From Conus ventricosus (Eukaryota > Mollusca > Gastropoda > Neogastropoda > Conidae), in the NCBI GenBank assembly GCA_018398815.1, contig CM031595.1:42570995-42634994 (forward strand): a stretch of DNA of 64,000 bases, read 5' to 3'. The notes beneath the pieces were generated by a model, which was not told where the DNA came from, did not search any database, and was given only the letters and a program-made list of their open reading frames with translations. Shown here piece by piece: positions 12,101 through 26,700 of this stretch (within the stretch, counting starts at the first letter, position 1; each line of letters starts with the position of its first letter). The translations under genes were made by a program, and so were the position numbers.

Positions 12101-15100
12101 AAGTTTTTTCATATGTTCCCATTCATCTAAAAGGGTTTTTTTTCTACATTCCCTGTCATGTGTAGGATTTTCCCCATGTTCATCAATAGGGTTTTCGTAC
12201 TTCCTATTCATCTGTTAACTTCAAGTGTTTCATTCATCAAAAAGGTTTTCATACTATACTATTGAATGCTTGCAGTTTTAGATGTAAATATTGTTTACTT
12301 TTAAAAAAACATGTGTAATGTACATTCATTTCCTTTGTGAGAGAGATTTTTTCATTTGAAACTATTATACCATGAACTAGTGATATAAAAATTTGGATGT
12401 GGTTGTGATTAGTGAATTTTATTTAAATGTGAACTGCTTTTTAAATATGAACCAAACAGTCAACGAGTATCTTTCTTTCTTTTTTTTTTTTTTTTTGTTG
12501 CTGTCCCAACCTCTGCGCCACCTCAGAGGCAATGCACACACGCCGCTCATTCTGATACCTCGTCCACAGCCACAGCCCGGTCAGCCCCGCTGCAGCCCGG
12601 CACCGGCAATCCACAGGGAGCAGTCAATGTCAAGTAGTCAAAAGGCAACCCCCGGGAGGACACACTGCATGCCGCCGAGTCACTTCGGTGGTGTTCAGTG
12701 GCGCCTGTTCTGATCTAACATACACAGGACACCACCTTCTAAGCCCCCTACTGATGACAATAATTGCTTAGTCACGGAGCCGACATGAGTGAGTTCTCCC
12801 TCCGGAGGGCGCCATCATGTCCGTCCATCAACAGTCCCCACGGACTCGTCGAAACTGGTGACCCCGACGGAATCAGACCAAGGCAACAGATGTGGAGGGA
12901 GCTGGTCGGGGCAGGAAAAAATCGCACATGACTGATGGAATCAAACCACAACCTCCAGCCAGGAGTCGTGAATTTAACCACTTCGCCACAGCGGCTGGTT
13001 TCAACAGAACATCTTTTTGCAAATTTGAAATGCTATTGTTCATTATTATTTCTTATTTTTTCTTGATTTGAGTACTTGAATCTGAATACTTTGCATATCT
13101 TGTTTCAGACTGGTTCAAGTAGTTTCCTATGGCAGTAGGGTGAAGCTCTTTGAAGTTTCAACAGAAGCTGAAAATGTTTTGCAGCAGGATTTCATACAAG
13201 TGTAAGTCGTTATTTGATGTGACTGTCTTTTTTCATTTCCTTTTCCCATTCACTTTTGTGGCGGTTACATGAGACAACCAATAAGTGGAGGGTCAGCATC
13301 ATGGTCACAAATGGATTTAAGATTTTCATTAATCAAATAAATGGCCACAGTGGTCAGTCATAACATTTACACACAGTTGATATGCACATCAAACTGCTCA
13401 ACCCAGTGTTGGAATGAAATATTTAAAATTTGGGGGTTTTTGTGTGTGGCAAGGTTGGGGGTGTGGGGTAATGGTTGAATGGGGGATGGGGTTTTTGGCT
13501 TTTGCTTGCAATCATGTTTTCAGTGTTCTTTTTTTTTTGATTTCTTTTGAATGAAATACTGAAGACATCTAGTAGAGAGGTTAAGGCATTTTCCTTTTCA
13601 CAGATATTCACTGTTTTTTTAGATAAGTCTTTAACCCATGATGGTTACTTATGCCACATGTAAAGCATTGTATTAAAAATGTTAGTTACTGAAAGCCTTT
13701 TTCAATTTTCAGTCATGCTCAGGCGATGGCTGCCATCAAGGCTTTTGCTCATTGGCTGCTACAGCTCTATACAGAGTCTGCACGACCAATCAAGAGAAAG
13801 ATCAGTTCTACACAATGATTGTGACTCTGTTGAATCGGTGGCTCCTCTCATCAAAAAACAGGTAAACAAAAAAAGGGACAAAGAATGAATAGTAACATCA
13901 GCTTGACGATTGGTCTTTGTTGATTTGGCATCTTATATTGAAAGGGGGTTTAACTTTGTGTGAGCTTTTATTAGCAAAAAACGTTATGATTTTGTACATG
14001 TTTGATGTGACAGATTAATGAAAGATTTTATACTGAGAGCTGTAGTGACACAAGGGTTTTAGATGATCCTGACGTAACACATGTATGATGATAATTGTTG
14101 ATTTTTTCAGACTTGAGATATATTTTCTTCTAAATTAATTCATACATGCCTCAGGATCCAGCTTGTTTTTCGCAGTGATGAGGTATTAGTCAAAGCTAGA
14201 ATTTTGTCGTTTTCTTCCAAATGATTTAGATAATCATTCATCTGTTGGTTGGGCGGGTTTTTTGAATTAAAATGGCATTTGCTTGCTGGGCTTTCTGTTT
14301 TATTTCTGGTTTTTGTAAATTTAAAAAATTGCTGAAGAGGTGTTGAATCAGGGGGGTTCAATTGCAGCTTAGTAGACATCAGGAGATTCACAGAGGTTGT
14401 AAGGTAATGCCTGTACAGTTGTCTAGATCTGTTTACCATATAATGTTGTGTTTTCTGGTATAAAGCAAAAACTGCTAAACATGGGATGTTAACAAATTTT
14501 TAAAAAGCTGTGAAGCAAGAAAGATGAAATATTCTAGAGTAATGATGACCAAAGTATGGCCACACTGTTGTCTGGAGAAGACCAGTTGACCAGTGAGCGA
14601 TGGTTTCACTAGCTCATGCTCAAAAAAATCTCTCACTCAGTCTGCCACTTTACCAATGTGCTGAAGGACACTAGCAGTGATTGGTCTACAAACCGTGGAA
14701 ATTTTCAGAAAATGATGGGGAGCAGAAATTTTTATTCTAAACATGTCAGTGAGCCAGACATTAATAGTGTTTTTTTTTTTCCCCAGGAAAACAAGGTGCT
14801 GGAGTTTTTCGGGCCAGATCAGTTTACGTTTACATGGCAAATTCAATATTGCCCACATTCAGCTGATGAAGTACTTGTTTTCATGGTTTTTGATTAATTT
14901 CTCAAATTCACATGGCTTTGAGAATGACTTGCCACACATCGTGCATGAACACATCTTTACTCTTACGCATATATGCAGCATGTCGTGATCATGCTTATAA
15001 TTTTAAAAACATGCCGTAAGTTTGTGAAAAGGAGGCATTAGCTCTTTTAAGGCAAACGGGTTTCTGCCTGTCCTGACGGAATTAAGTAAGGTGGTGCGCT

Positions 15101-18100
15101 GAACTCTGGTCAAGATATTTCCTCTTATATACATGTAAACAATGGGATATACAACCAACCTTGAGGAAAGGGGGCCAAAAGGATTGTGAAATCCAAAACC
15201 CCCTGTGATACAATGTCACGGGGGGGCTTTTTTTCCCTTTTCTGCTTTCCATTACACCGAATTGGCAGTCTGATAGCAGCCTTTTCAGATGAAATGAAAA
15301 ACCCAAAGTCATGCATGTACTAAAAAATTTTGTACATGTAAAAGAACCCATGGCAATAAAGGTGTTGTCCCTGTTAAGATTCTGTAGGGAAATCATTTTT
15401 GACCACAGGGAAAAAAGAACAGCAACAAAGGATGGTGCTGTACTATGGAAACGATTCTGTCCCCAGGAAACAGCAGCCTGAATTTCCCACAGAAATTGCT
15501 GTGATAAAGACATCATACAGACCAACTCAAAAACACTGCTTTAAAGAACATGACAGCACAGATATGCCATTCATGTACGTGAAAAATGAATGTGATTGTC
15601 TCCACTTACAGTGAAGTGTTTGTCTCTTTGGAGGTGCCAGAAGGGGGGACCTACTCTGCGGCCCCCCTGCTACTATCTGTCAAAACCACTGTCCGCCCTG
15701 CATTCCTGTTAGCTGTCGGCTGTTCGACCATGTCCCACAGCTGAAATCAGGGTTCCTGTCAGGGGCTCACCATAGAGAAATGTTGGGCTGCCTGTAGATT
15801 ATATATGGTTCACTTGTTAGAGCAGGGTTCGCATGGTCTTAAAGATTTACAACAATCTGGAGAAACTGAGGTACATTTTTATGGCCATAAAAGTCTGCAA
15901 AAAATGATACAGGTTTTTCCCTCCAAAAATTGGGAAAAACAAAAAAGGATTTTGTGGTAGTTGCAAGGTATTCATTTTCTGCATGGATGCAGAGACAAAT
16001 TTAAACTGAAACTTTTTTTAATTTAGGAAAGAAAGAGGGGGATATAGTTTATACCAAGGCCCACAGACAAACAAAGTACGGGACAAAACACAGTGCATTT
16101 CGACCTCTTGGGTCTTCTTCCAGGCAAAAACAGATAACGTTTAGGACAGTGAAAATGAAGAACGAAAAAACCATTGTCTGCTCATATTCGGCCCCAAATC
16201 AATAAGTTTTGGGTTTCAGTTTGGGACCGATGAGATTTTTCCAGCTTTATCACGTTTGAATGTGATCATGGGTTTCGTTTCGAAGGCGCTTGTTAGTTTT
16301 TTTAAAGATATTTTGAAGTTTAGACTCTACCAATAGTAGCATCATGGTGAGTGAATTCTGCTTTTATTGATCAACTTTAGTTAGTCCCCGAGATAAATTA
16401 AATGTAAAATTTTTCACGGGTTTTTAGTGTGACAAAAAACAGTTCTCTTTTTATTTTTGGTTTTGGGAAAATTAAGTTCTGTTTGGTTTCAAAACTTTTG
16501 TAAAAACTGTGTAAATTTTGTGCCCTTTGTGATTTCATACCTTGCAAAGGCATGTTGGGCTCTTTACAGAGGGACAACACAGAGGATGTAGTACTCAACG
16601 ATATGTGGGGGTTACATCAGAGGTATGACGTAGCTTTATAGGGTAGGTGGGGGTCAGCTTTGAAGTATATGAGGCTCTCCAAAGAGTTATATGGGATTCT
16701 TTTGGGCAGGATGATGGGTTTATGTTGGAGGCATTATAGGGGTCGCCTTAGAGATATATGGGGCTGAAGATTCATACATGAGGTAGGAAGGTGAGATGTC
16801 TTTGCTAAATCTATGAGCAACTATGGTTAAGACATGGGGGAGTTCACAGTGGAGCTACATAAACTTCACTATATATCCCTGTGGGGTTTACGTAAAATGT
16901 ATGTGGATTCTTGACTGGAGGTAATGACTGGAGGAAATCTTTTAGGCCTTCCCATATCATAGGGCAGAATTAACAACTCAGACAAGATGGCCACCTACTG
17001 AGCAAAAAAGGGTATATTTTTACTTAGATTTGTTTTAATCCAATAAGTTTGGACTTTATCTGCGGATTGAATAATGGTGATTTCATACACACTACATACA
17101 CACATTCGCACACACACAACACCACACACACACGCGGCCACCACCAAAACACACTCAAACCCCCAACACCCTACACCACCTTAGTTTTTCCCACTCTCTT
17201 CACCCACCCATTTCCTGAAAAAAAAAGGTCACCAAGAACTAATGACTACAGTATGTTTCACGGTTTCAGGTTTCAGTTGCTGGTTTTACCCTTTATTGTC
17301 TCACTACTTGCTCCTTCCCCGGCCCGGCATCTCGGAGAAGGAACAGGATTGGACCAGTCGTGGATCACTCTCAGACCTTCATCGCAGCTGGCCAAAGATT
17401 TTATTGCCTCAATGTAAACCCAAAATTGCTATCAAACAAAGAGCTGCAAGAACAAAGGGGAGGCTGAAATTGTCTGAGTTTTATGATCGTGTATTGGTAT
17501 TTGTTGAAATATGTTTGTGTATATTATAAAACTGAGGAAAATGATCGAATATATGGACAGGGTGTTGGAATACTTTATGATGGCTTTTATTTTTCATGAC
17601 AGTTGCATAAGCTTGAAATTTTAATAGCGTCAGTATGTATGTGGAACCAAATACTTAAAATTTCAGGGTGATTTTGCGCAACATATTTAGAAAGATGACT
17701 GACATAATTTGAATCAGGGTTTTATTATGGTCAGTGTTACACGCTAGACTGCTGACTTCCTCAGTACAAGGTTAATGCAGTAGCTTGAAAAAGTTCGTTG
17801 TAGATCCTGCGTTAGGTGTTCAGCTTGCAGACGAAAATAACCAGGCAGTATTAAAACGAAGAGGCCTTTTTTTTACAAACGTTGAAGAATATAGGAACAA
17901 ACAACAGCCTTCAACTGCTTTAGGTTCAATAAGTGGCACAGGATCTCAATCAACTTGCAGCAGCCAGTGTTTGCTAATGGCAGCTTTTCATCGCTAGACT
18001 CAAACTCAGTGAAGACTCGAACACTTCTGTGTTCAACAAAGACTAGAAGTTTTTCAACAAAGTTCATTCCTCTCTCCCTCCAAGTCGCACAGCTTCATCC

Positions 18101-21100
18101 TTTTATGTTTATCTCAAAGGAATATTCTCAAACATACTTGATCATTCTTTTCCAGAATGTTTGCATATGGGTAAACTTAACTAATGAAATTGCGACAAGC
18201 TTATGGAAGTGTGATTCGATCAGCTTAACAACATTCTTGAACCTTCGGTAATGCACTAGCAACTTACGGGGTTCTGGTGAACATTCTAAATAATCTCGAA
18301 TATTCCAGTCACATTATCAGTTGATCCGAAAACAAAACTGAACAGTTAGGCGTACATTTGCTTTCCAAATGTTTTCAGTTACTCAGCAGTAGCACTACAT
18401 TGACCAAAAATACAGAGATCTAAAACCGATAAGTAAAAGGTGGCTTGCACATCGTCATTATTGCTTTGACGTCTTTCGTGAAAGTTTTCCCCCTCTCTTG
18501 TTCCCTTTTAAATTGTAACAGGTATTTTGAATACCTTCATGTATCTATCAAGCGTAAGTCAGTGTGACTTATTCACTTTTTCCCGGGTAACTTGCAAGAG
18601 AACTTGTAACAAGGGGTGCTGCACCCGCTGATTAACATGGTAACTCTGAAAAGCAAGTGTGGGGCCAAATCCTGGGACTGGCCAGTGTGGCCAGCCCGTG
18701 GCCCAGCCTAGCTGTTTTCAGTCAAAATTTTGATTCCTTTCTTATTTTCTTGTACAGCTTTCTTTTAAAAAATTGAATGTGCATCGCCACTGCATTTAAA
18801 TTTTTTTTTATAACATTATGTTATTGTGTGGTCTATTTTTTTTTGTGTTTTCTTCAAAGCAGTCTTGCCCTTGAGGTTTAGATTGTTTGGGCAGCCGAGT
18901 CAGAAATGGCTTTTAACATTTAAAAGAAATTTTAATGGGAGCGAAGGACATTCGGACTGTAGAGTCATTTTAGATTTCAGCCCTTGTTTTCTTAAATGAC
19001 TGATCATAACTGACAAATTTCGAAATCCCTAACTTTGTTGTGAAGAAACCTACTCTCATAGCAGGTTTTTTGTTTTGTTTTTAAATTTTAGAAAGAGGAA
19101 AGTATAGAGTTTCCATTACACACTAAAGGTAGCATTTGACAAGTGATGTGTTTTTGTGGTGATTGTCCTACTGAAGAACAAATTGGTGACTAAAGGCTCC
19201 TGAAGATCAAAGAATTAAGTTAGTGATGGAGAGTGGTGGGATCATTTTTTGGGGGGGGGCAGAACAATAACTGTGCCATTTGTTAAAGAAATCTAATATT
19301 GAAAGTACTAGTTCAGATTTTGATACATCTTCGGGATAAGCCCTTACCAGGTGATACTTTCAACTTTTTTTTTTTTGGGGTTTCATATAACAGTGGTGAC
19401 AGCTTATTGATGATAGTTTTTTCTTTTTATTGCAACACAAAACACAGCTCCTACCAATTAATCAGTGATGCAAATATTTCTTCTTTTTTTCTTGTAACTA
19501 GCGAAAGCTGTGATACGTGGGTGTTACGAGTTTGTCAGGACTGGATTGAATCAGTGGCTGGGTGAAACAGTCCGCACCAAGCAGCTGCTTTACCAGTCCC
19601 TGACTCCAATCATCCAGACCACATTAGCATCTTTCTGTTTTCATCAGTCACACAGGTAAATGTTGGGTGTTTACTGTCCAGATTTAAGTTTTCAGTTTCT
19701 TTTTCTATATGCACATAGTACCAAGAATTTTCCATCTCTTAACAGATGAAAAAAGCATATGTTATACAAATGAGAAGTATGTTTTTAACGCCATATTTTT
19801 ATTTTTTTTTCATATTTTTGTTTTTTTCTAATGAGAGTCGGATGGTTGTTCTTTTGATTTGAATAGTCTTTAAGAAACCAGTGAGGTTATTCGAACGTAA
19901 CAAATAATTCTCAAGGTTTGATTTTAAAAAAAAATGAATCGATTCATCAAAGAGTTTAGAGTGTTGTAAAGGCAGCTTTTTGTATACCCGGGTTCACAGT
20001 AATGGCAGGTTCCATTATTTCACTGTGAGAAGAAAAAAGGATATAAACTTTCGGTATTTCCTGAGTATTTACAATGTTTCTGATCAATAACACAACAGGG
20101 AAAAGGTGTATGTGGGAATGTCTGATTGTTTGCTGCAGAAAAAAAATCAAATTTTGGGGAAATATCCTGTGAAGTAAGTGTTACCCCCCATGTTTTCGCT
20201 GTTTGTGAGGTGGGGGGAGAGGGTGGGGTAATTTTTAATCACTTACGTTAAGGACATTTTCTGTTAACTTGATTTTTGTTTCAAAAAAGTTTAGAGACCA
20301 TCTAACTCTTTGTTATTGACTTAGATAGCTCTATACCCTTTTTTTTCTTTTTTTTTTGCACCATTTTGACGTGTCCTTGTTGAGCATTGTGGACGACATT
20401 ATGGGTTTTTCTGGCTCTTCAGGTGGGTCAGATGGGTGTTCCTTTTAGGAGCACCCCACACTTATGAATCTGTTACAGGTAGGAACTAAGCTGATTGTTG
20501 ACGCGGCCCAAGTGTGTGTTAGAGTGTGTGAATTAGCATCTGAATTTTAAATGTAGTTGAAATGAAAGATTCAGTCTGGTTTTCAGTTGGTGTTATCTCT
20601 TCCTTTTCCTTTTTCCCTCTTTCCTCACTTCTTTTCCCACCCCCTTCTTTACCTTACTCTTTCTTTCTTTTTTAAGGTATTTTTTTTTCCATTTGAAAAG
20701 GTATGATGATTCCCAAAAACTCGCCCATCCCTTTTGTATTTTGTAGTAAAACATAGCACAGTAATGATATTACATCAGCATTGGTAGTTAATTATAGTAT
20801 GGGATGTTTTTTGTGATTAAAAGGAGGAGGGGGTTTTATAGCAAAGTGAACTAGTGATTAAAAGACTTTTCCGGGTTTCATAGCGTTTTTTTTTCCCCCA
20901 AAAAAAAACATTCAATGATGGGGTCGCACCTCACAGTTGAAACCCTTCAGTTCACTGTCCACCGAATGAATATTAAGACAATATCAAATCCCATCCTACG
21001 CAAAATAAGAAGGAAACCCCTTGGCCATTCACTCCAAATGCGATATAGCCATGCTTTAAACTTGTAACGGGTAAATCTACCCATTCCGTGATCATTTTCC

Positions 21101-23757
21101 CTTGTCGGGAATGGTGTGGCCCTAGTATAAAGAGTGAAGTATTTTCAGCAATTTTTCGTTTTTTGTGCTTTTTTTTTTTTTTGTTGTAGTAACTAAACTT
21201 TTTTTGTGTGTCAACAGGCTGCCTGATTAAAGAAAAAGGGGTTACGTTTTTGGGGTTTGGGCCAAATGTGTGACAGAAATTTAAAAGGGAAAACCTTGTA
21301 CTTGTAAAAAAAAATTGTATGTTGTTTTTTGATCCCCCCATTTTGATTTGATTTTTTGTTTTATCATGTAGGATTATACTCGACCAAGTACATTGACAGA
21401 TAGGGGGCATGGTCATGCTGGAAGTGGGCGTAGTTGAGGTCATGGTGGGAGAGGAAGAAATCGCCAAAATGTGTCACCTGTGACTGTAGAAGGTAATGCA
21501 TTTGAATTCAGCATCAGCAAAGTCTCTCCTGCATGTCATGAAATGCACAGACATCAAATTTTCGCCACTGGATTCTGATATGGTGGACTTTTTTGACATG
21601 CTGTTTCCGTCTGATGCAGCGGATTTGTTGCACCTCTGGACTTATGGTGTACTTCCGTAGCAAACATTTGCACTTATATGCAATACACTTGGCAAATTTT
21701 TCAGTACCATTTCCACCCATGAAATAGAGACAAGAATTTCTCTTTTCTCTTTTTTTTTGTTTTTCAAAATTTTGTGTGTGTTTCCTGAGAGTCTTGGTTA
21801 TCCTTCCCAGATAGCGAGTTATCCTATCATCATAGAATAATGACAGTTGTACTCTCCATTCCTTTTTCTTCAATGAAACATAAATTCTTAAATACTTTTG
21901 AACATTATTTGAATTTTTGAGATTTTTTTTCGTGAGGTAGGTGATTTTTTTGGCAAATATTAAAAAAAATGTGAAATCTGGGAGTCAAAGGGTATATAAC
22001 TATACTTTCTGTGGAATTCTATGAATGAGTTATTTCATGTATACTATCAGTACACCTTTAATTTAAAAGAAGGAAACACAAAGTACGTAACATTTATGAT
22101 AAACTGAAGTAAAGATGAACAAATTATTTTTAGTTTAATGATGATATTTTTTCTCTGCTTTATGAATGTTAGTTTAATGTAATGGGAAATCGCCTGTAGT
22201 TTTAATTTGATTTTGCTTTGGGGAGGTCAGTAAATTTACAGTGAAACAAAGCTTTTGAGCATTAGATGGGAAAGGCAACTGTGCGAGAACTCGAGTAAAC
22301 AATACTCTGAGAACTACTTAAATGGAAAATGATTAGGGAATAAAGTATTTGAGACAAATTGGATGAATCATGTTGTTTTTTCTTTTTCGTTTTTGTGTAT
22401 AATTTGTATACAGTTAAATGAACATTTTCATAAACTTCTGTGTGCTTTTTGTTGGTGCAGGGAGCAGTTGCAGAAACGATACAGAAAGAGACAGGAGTGG
22501 CTTTCAGGGTGATTGAAAAGTGAGTATGATGTTTTAAGTTTTGATAGTCATTAGTTGTATGAAAAATCATTGTAGTTATTTGTGTGTTTTATATTCACTT
22601 GCACACACATATCTCCAAGTGCTAAATATGTCCCTCCTCACCGTGTTCCTTTTATCCAAATATGAACACATAGTCTTTTCTTCTGAACCACAAGGCTTAT
22701 CGCCAGATGGCTTTGGTTAACAGAAATCTGTATGAATTTAGAAAAATGATGCTTGTTGTATGATGACTGCATTTTACCTTGATTGTTTGGTATCAGTAAA
22801 CTGGCATAAAAAGTAAAATTGTCTGCGTGAGATGTAACTTGATGAGCAGACAGAAAGAAAATTGTTCATTGTGGTGGGAATGATTATGGTGTATGCAGCT
22901 GTTTTGTTTAAGTGTTTGGAAGGAAGTAGAGCAGGAATAGTATGGAGAGGAAGAGATGGTTGAGGTATAGAACAGAATGTGTTCACAGAAAGATATCTGA
23001 AGATCTAAGGAAACATGGAAGAAACAAGGTTGTCAGAAAACATCCTCACACAGTTTGTTGCTTCCATGGAGCCCCTCATTATTGACTTCTGAAATCTTAA
23101 AACTGGATTCTTGAAAGGGGGAATCTTGGTTTGGAGGCAAATATAGTATAAGGCAGAAATGTTCTGTAAATTGATTCTATGGAGGGAGGACTTTTTCTTT
23201 GGACAGCCATTACTGTCAGGTTTCACCGTTATTTGTCACATTCCTTAAAGGGGACAGAATTGTGTTCTTTGATATGAATTTTACCCATTGAGTGTTAGGA
23301 GTTTTTTGCTTTGAGGAAAGTTTACAGTTAAAAAAAATGCAAACCATACGTTGTGTGGATGGACATGACGCAAAAACCACTTTATTTCTACTATGTAATG
23401 TTTAACCACTCCTCTGATTAAAGGGAAAAACTTTTGCCCCCCCTTTCCCATTGTTCCTTCATGGATGTCCACCCTCCCCTGTCACACCAGTTTAATACTA
23501 AGGACTAAGGTCAACTGATAGCATCAGGCAACTGTCAACAGACTTGGTTTAGCACCAAACAAAGTTAGAATTGTCCACTGTATGTATAGGAGGTTTCAGA
23601 CAGCTGTGATCGATCATTGGCTCATAGCCAGTGCTTGACCACGGCTGACATGAGGGATGGTGGTACTCGGTCACCAAATGGATCCAACCGTGCTGCAGTT
23701 AGGTCTCAGGGCTTAAAACGTTCCGCGTCTGGGCGGAATTCCGCGATTTCGGTTTGT

Positions 23758-23791
<34 letters not shown>

Positions 23792-26700
23792 CGGACAGGA
23801 GCAAGGTATCCGTGATCGGCTTGCAAGCGTTCATAGCAACTGCGCGCAAGTTATGGCCCCTGATTATTCTTGGAAGACGTTTCCGGTCGGACTTCCGGAA
23901 AAAACAAAATGGCGGAGCCCGCAGTCATTGTTCATGCGGGTCGATCTTTTGACGAATCTGCAATTAAAAACAAGTGGAAATGGGAGTGGACGCTTCAGAA
24001 AGTTGACGAAGAAGTCATTGGAGACTTTCTTCGCAAAGTTATTGCACCAGGTTTAGCTTGTGTGTTACGGTGGTCGCGGGAAGAAAGCTCTTGATCACAT
24101 TCGTTCAGCGAAGCACGTGTCAAACGTCAAGGCGCTGAGTGGAACTACAAGAAAGGTCACTGAAGACACTTTAGCAGCAGTAAAACGTGCCAGGATAGAA
24201 CATTGCAATCCTGTGGGGAAAAAAGAGGGTGATATAGAAAATGTGGAGAGTGCAAGCCAGGCGGGAGGCAGCAAGGAAAAAGATAGGGTTCAAACTAATC
24301 AAAGTCAAGTTGTCAGCAAGAAGGTGGATGAGAATGAAATAATAATTGTAGAGTGTGAAAGCCAGACAGGAGAAAGCAAGGAAACAGCAGACAAAGATAG
24401 GGTTGAAATTCAAGTAAGCAAGAAGGTGGATGGCAAAGACAGTGCAGACAATGCAAGCAGCAAGAAGAAACAGAGTTCCTTGCTGTTTCTTTAATGCCTC
24501 CACCACCCAAACACCCAAATGACAAAGCTCTGTGTGTGTGTGTGTGTGTGTGTGTCCTTGTGAAATCCTGTATTTCAGTGTTTATTATAATTTAGGAACT
24601 TCAAAATTTGACTTTCAGTATGTGCTGATTCCACAAGTTTCTCATTTATCAAAATTTGGATATTGTGACTTTCAAAATGTGCTGATTCCGCAAGTTGATC
24701 TCTGTTATATGAGACTGAACTTTAAAGTGTTTGATGCAGTTACTGACTTTGTGTGCACCAACTTCAAACTTGATATTGTGTGATCATTTAAACCTGAAAA
24801 GTGAAACTTATTGAGCAACCCCAGAAGTGAGATTTCATCCAAAGATTATAGTTGGTGAACACCTGTAAAACACTCAAGTTAAAGGGGGAGTGTTCATTTT
24901 ATTATGTGTTTAACCCCTTCTCCCCTTGTCCCAAATATGTCTTCCTGTAATAATTATGTGTTTACAGCAATTTTTATGCACTAAATAACTCTTGAAATTA
25001 TGTCCAGAAAGCGCGAAATGGCATAGATTTACACTCGGTTTTTAAAAAAATTTTCCCGGGGGAGCATGCCCCCGGACCCCCCTAGTTTCAGTGGTTTTTT
25101 CCTCCTCCTGTTTTAAGCCCTGTCTCATTGGTCTTGTATGATTAAAGTAAATACAGTTGGTAGTGGTTTTGTATGATTAAAGTCAATGCAATCGGATATG
25201 TAACTAGAGCACTTTCATACTCCCACCTTTGTCAGTGGAGAAATTTTGTGATGAAACTGCAATGTGTGAGGTGCGTGCCGAGGCATGTGACGATACCAAA
25301 ACACCAGCATATGACATGACAGGTGATGCACTTAATGGATTAAAGCCTTTCAAGAAAATTTATGACTATTTTGTTTCATCATGCACAAGGTTTTGCAAAG
25401 GATTGAAATTGGTTTTTCAGTGTGAAGTCAGATGAAAAATCCTGTATCAGTACTGCTGTGAGTGTAATGAATTGACCTTGACAGATTCCTCAAGTTACTG
25501 GAGCTGATTGGGGTGGAGCCAGGTCAGCCTTCAAGCATTCCTTCCGCGAGTATCAACATCTGTATGGAGCAGATCTACCCCATCTTTTTCTCCTGTAAGC
25601 TTTACTGCCTTGTGTCATGTAAAGATGTATATTTGTTTTGCACTGTTGGGAAAGTAGGTTATAAAAGGATCAGAAAAAACTCGTCTTGCATTTTAGTTGT
25701 ACATGTATGCGAGTATGATTTCAGGGCTTCTAGAAAAGGGCGATAGAAAGTGGAGATGGTTTTTTCTTTGTTGTAATGATGGTATATCAATTTTCAGATT
25801 TGGGGTTAAAGATATCCTTTTCTTGCTTCGAATGACATTATCAGAACTAATTGTTTTTTTGTTTTGAATTTCATTGTCAGAACTGTGAGGATGAACAGAA
25901 ACACACTCTTCTGCTTGAAATTTTGACTTTTTTTTAAACTCTACAAATTTTAAAATTATTGCATATTAATAAAAATATGTCATGCATAAGGTGAGTATAA
26001 CAATGTTTTAGATGTCTTTTTAATGAGCAATATTTATGGATGCATGTAAAGCATTATGAAACTTATGTCCCTTTTTTTTTTTTTAAGTTGTTATAAAACA
26101 AAATAAATAAGTCTATACTAAATTTCTTTTCAATCAAAACTGGGAATTGGGACTATTGAAAAATTTGAGCTTTTGGTCTGTTGTGGACTGTTTGCTGAAA
26201 CAGCGTCCACCCCCGGGACATCAAGAGTTCACTGTGCGAGGTGCTGCACTCGTGATTGACAACAATTGGCGCTACTTCTTTCGCAACAATGTCCTGCTAC
26301 CATGCAAAAACGGGAGGATACAGTGGAGCACATCGACGAATTTTGGGCCATCTTCAGGTAGTGGATTGCTCAGTTGTTCTGTCAGGGCTTGGATGCATTT
26401 TATGTGGTTTGGGAGATGGAAAGAAAATTTTGTTGATTGAAAAAAAAAAAGAAAAAGAAAAGGTGGGAGAGAAGAGAAATATGCTAGCATCATGCTTAAC
26501 AGTGAAGGAGTCTGAAAGATGGGTAGACAAATATTTGTTTGCAGAGAAGGTGGGGGGTTTAGATATGTAAGCAATTATAAACATATTTGCGGATGTTTAA
26601 GTGACGAGTGCTTTATTTTGCTTAAGAAGTGAGGAGGACAGAATGAAAAAGGAAAACGCTTGTTCACGCATACAAAGGAAATACGCTTAAACACACATGC

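Noticed and set aside
14768..14897. XPO6 exon after a strong T-tract and CCCCAG acceptor
   Set aside because: The translation behind it does not resemble the XPO6 family, and the next exon in order is found at 15,634.
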